This document shows, one piece after another, positions 62,880 to 64,000 of a DNA stretch of 64,000 nucleotides. The stretch is from CAZJDV01 sp964544865 (GTDB lineage: Bacteria > Chloroflexota > Dehalococcoidia > Lucifugimonadales > CAJWER01): positions 3,298-67,297 of the forward strand of contig CAZJDV010000006.1 of assembly GCA_964544865.1 (NCBI GenBank), given 5' to 3'. The notes beneath the pieces are model-generated. The model did not search any database. It worked only from the letters and a program-made list of their open reading frames with translations, and had not been told where the DNA came from. The position numbers and the translations under genes were made by a program. Each line of letters starts with the position of its first letter. Position 1 is the stretch's first letter.

Positions 62880-63354
62880 TGTCGCTGTACGCAACTTATC
62901 GGTCCTTTGTAGTGGTCGGTCGGCTCGTCCGGGCCAGCCCTGAAATGGCGCCGGAAAGCTATCGGGAGTGCCGGCTGTAATGGGCTTGGACGATGAGCGG
63001 TCCCGGACCAACAGCCCGTGTCCCGTAGAGGTGGCACATGCTTACACGTCCAATTTACATATGATGCCGGAAATAGTCCATACGTAGATACACGGAGGCT
63101 ATTCACCCTTCGATTCTAGGGGTTATTGTCAGCCGCCATGGGGTGGGAGCACTCTGATAAAGGAGAGGACGTGATCGGCAAGTGACGGTCCGGGCGTGGC
63201 CACGCCCGGCGCACTGAGAGCGGGATAATGGCACTGGGCGAGGCCGCCGCCCTGCGGGAGATGGCTCGTGGGGCGCCCCGCAGCCCTTGTCAGACATTCG
63301 ATAAGGGGAGGGACGCCCTACGTAATTCAAAGTATTCGGTGCGACGAGAAGTCT
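62880..63354. other. 475-base region with no supported gene
   Basis: Upstream of the broken membrane protein and downstream of the ABC permease. Contains the 20-base perfect palindrome CCGGGCGTGGCCACGCCCGG at 63190-63209 and the short GGGGCGCCCC at about 63275. The palindrome has no T tail. No ORF with family similarity or ribosome-binding site. Confidence 0.5.
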
Positions 63355-64000
63355 CTAGCCATAGGGGTCGGCGGCGTCACGGAGGCCATCGCCCATGAAG
63401 TTGAAAGAAAGCACCGCCACGATCACCGGCAGTGCGGGGAACATCAGCCACGGATAGATGGCCACCGCCTGGATGTTCTGGGCCTGCTTGAGCAACACGC
63501 CCCAGCTGATCGCGGGCGCGCGTAGACCCAGACCCAGGAAGCTGAGCGCGGTCTCGGCGATTATCATGGCGGGTATTGCCAGAGACGCGGCGGCGATCAC
63601 GTGGCTGGTGAAGGAGGGGACCATGTGGCGGAATATGATGCGCAGGTCCGTTGCGCCCGACAGACGAGCGGCGGTGACAAACTCCTCCTCGCGGAGCGCC
63701 AGGAACCTTCCGCGGACGACGCGGCCCAACTCTGTCCAACTTATTAGTGAGATAATGATGGTGATTGAAAAGAAGATCCTGGCTGGACTCCAGTCCCTCG
63801 GCACTGCCGCCGCAAGGGCAATCCACAGAGGAATCGTCGGTATAGAACGGAGGATTTCGATGACCCTCTGTATGACCGTGTCGATGGGGCCGCCGTAGAA
63901 TCCCGAAAACCCCCCCAGGCCGATACCCAGAAACAGACTGATGGTGACGCCCACCAAACCGATGGACATGGAGAGGCGGGTGCCGTAGACCATCCTCGAG
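63355..64000 (-). CDS. DppC/OppC-type ABC transporter permease (N-terminus beyond window)
   Basis: 215 residues visible, open to the window edge; the frame starts SRMVYGTRLSMSIGLVG, the usual middle of DppC/OppC, so the first membrane helix lies outside. Five membrane segments are seen, and the ATPase-contact EAA motif is EEEFVTAARLSGATDLRIIFRHM. The C-terminal block ALSFLGLGLRAPAISWGVLL, followed by FMGDGLRDAADPYG, is diagnostic of the peptide/nickel importer family. Partner genes should follow beyond 64000 on the same strand, upstream. Confidence 0.94.
   Translation of the reverse strand, partial: SRMVYGTRLSMSIGLVGVTISLFLGIGLGGFSGFYGGPIDTVIQRVIEILRSIPTIPLWIALAAAVPRDWSPARIFFSITIIISLISWTELGRVVRGRFLALREEEFVTAARLSGATDLRIIFRHMVPSFTSHVIAAASLAIPAMIIAETALSFLGLGLRAPAISWGVLLKQAQNIQAVAIYPWLMFPALPVIVAVLSFNFMGDGLRDAADPYG

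Overview
A 64 kb GC-rich bacterial scaffold with two 10-N joins (8250-8259 and 15772-15781). Gene style (many GTG/TTG starts with strong Shine-Dalgarno sites, lipoproteins with Thr/Pro linkers, many Gfo/Idh/MocA oxidoreductases, DUF6807 and PF01261 proteins, dispersed hairpin repeats) suggests a Chloroflexota bacterium of the Dehalococcoidia/SAR202 kind. That is inference from recalled family distribution; there is no rRNA or other taxonomic marker here.

Layout. 1-8.2 kb: housekeeping (a GNAT cut by the edge, UvrD/PcrA, SpeD-SpeE polyamine operon, aspartate dehydrogenase, GlnRS, a TIM-barrel isomerase). 8.3-19.6 kb: cell-surface and accessory genes (small lipoprotein, large VWA-like membrane protein, cyclophilin lipoprotein with an internal duplication, frameshifted PIG-L deacetylase, AceE/transketolase-like E1, decayed repeat protein, hydroxypyruvate-isomerase-like enzyme, VOC protein). 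19.6-25.1 kb: MazG-like protein, glycerate kinase, two tandem M20 amidohydrolases, a GNAT with a premature stop. 25.1-33.1 kb: M1 aminopeptidase, crotonase, then M50 protease-TyrA-AroA-Gmk in a row, and an unusual HesB/IscA protein. 33.3-48.9 kb: a carbohydrate-oxidation region with four Gfo/Idh enzymes, a GH4 glycosidase, a zinc alcohol dehydrogenase, a FAD oxidoreductase, a PF01261 enzyme and two DUF6807 proteins, interleaved with a TPR lipoprotein, an ArsR regulator and broken small genes. 49.2-59.8 kb: a YcaQ-like glycosylase, then a co-directional envelope module: DUF2680 protein, OmpR-type response regulator, histidine kinase, a very large membrane-fusion protein, a MacB-type ATPase and permease, and a DUF5666/YceI lipoprotein. 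59.8-64 kb: a frameshifted GT-B glycosyltransferase, an aldo/keto reductase, a broken membrane protein and the edge-truncated permease of a peptide-type ABC importer.

Most remarkable: (i) the 913-residue membrane-fusion protein, whose coiled-coil hairpin is built from about 33-residue repeats and carries a globular tip; (ii) a cyclophilin lipoprotein containing two copies of its domain with 454 bp of exact DNA identity; (iii) the oxidative sugar region with paired DUF6807 genes; (iv) a HesB/IscA protein with His in place of the first cluster Cys and a Gly/Cys tail; (v) a DUF2277 gene whose only sensible start is ATA; (vi) many broken genes whose frameshifts lie almost entirely at mononucleotide runs, which may be sequencing error rather than decay. 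No CRISPR, tRNA, rRNA, IS element or phage gene was recognised.
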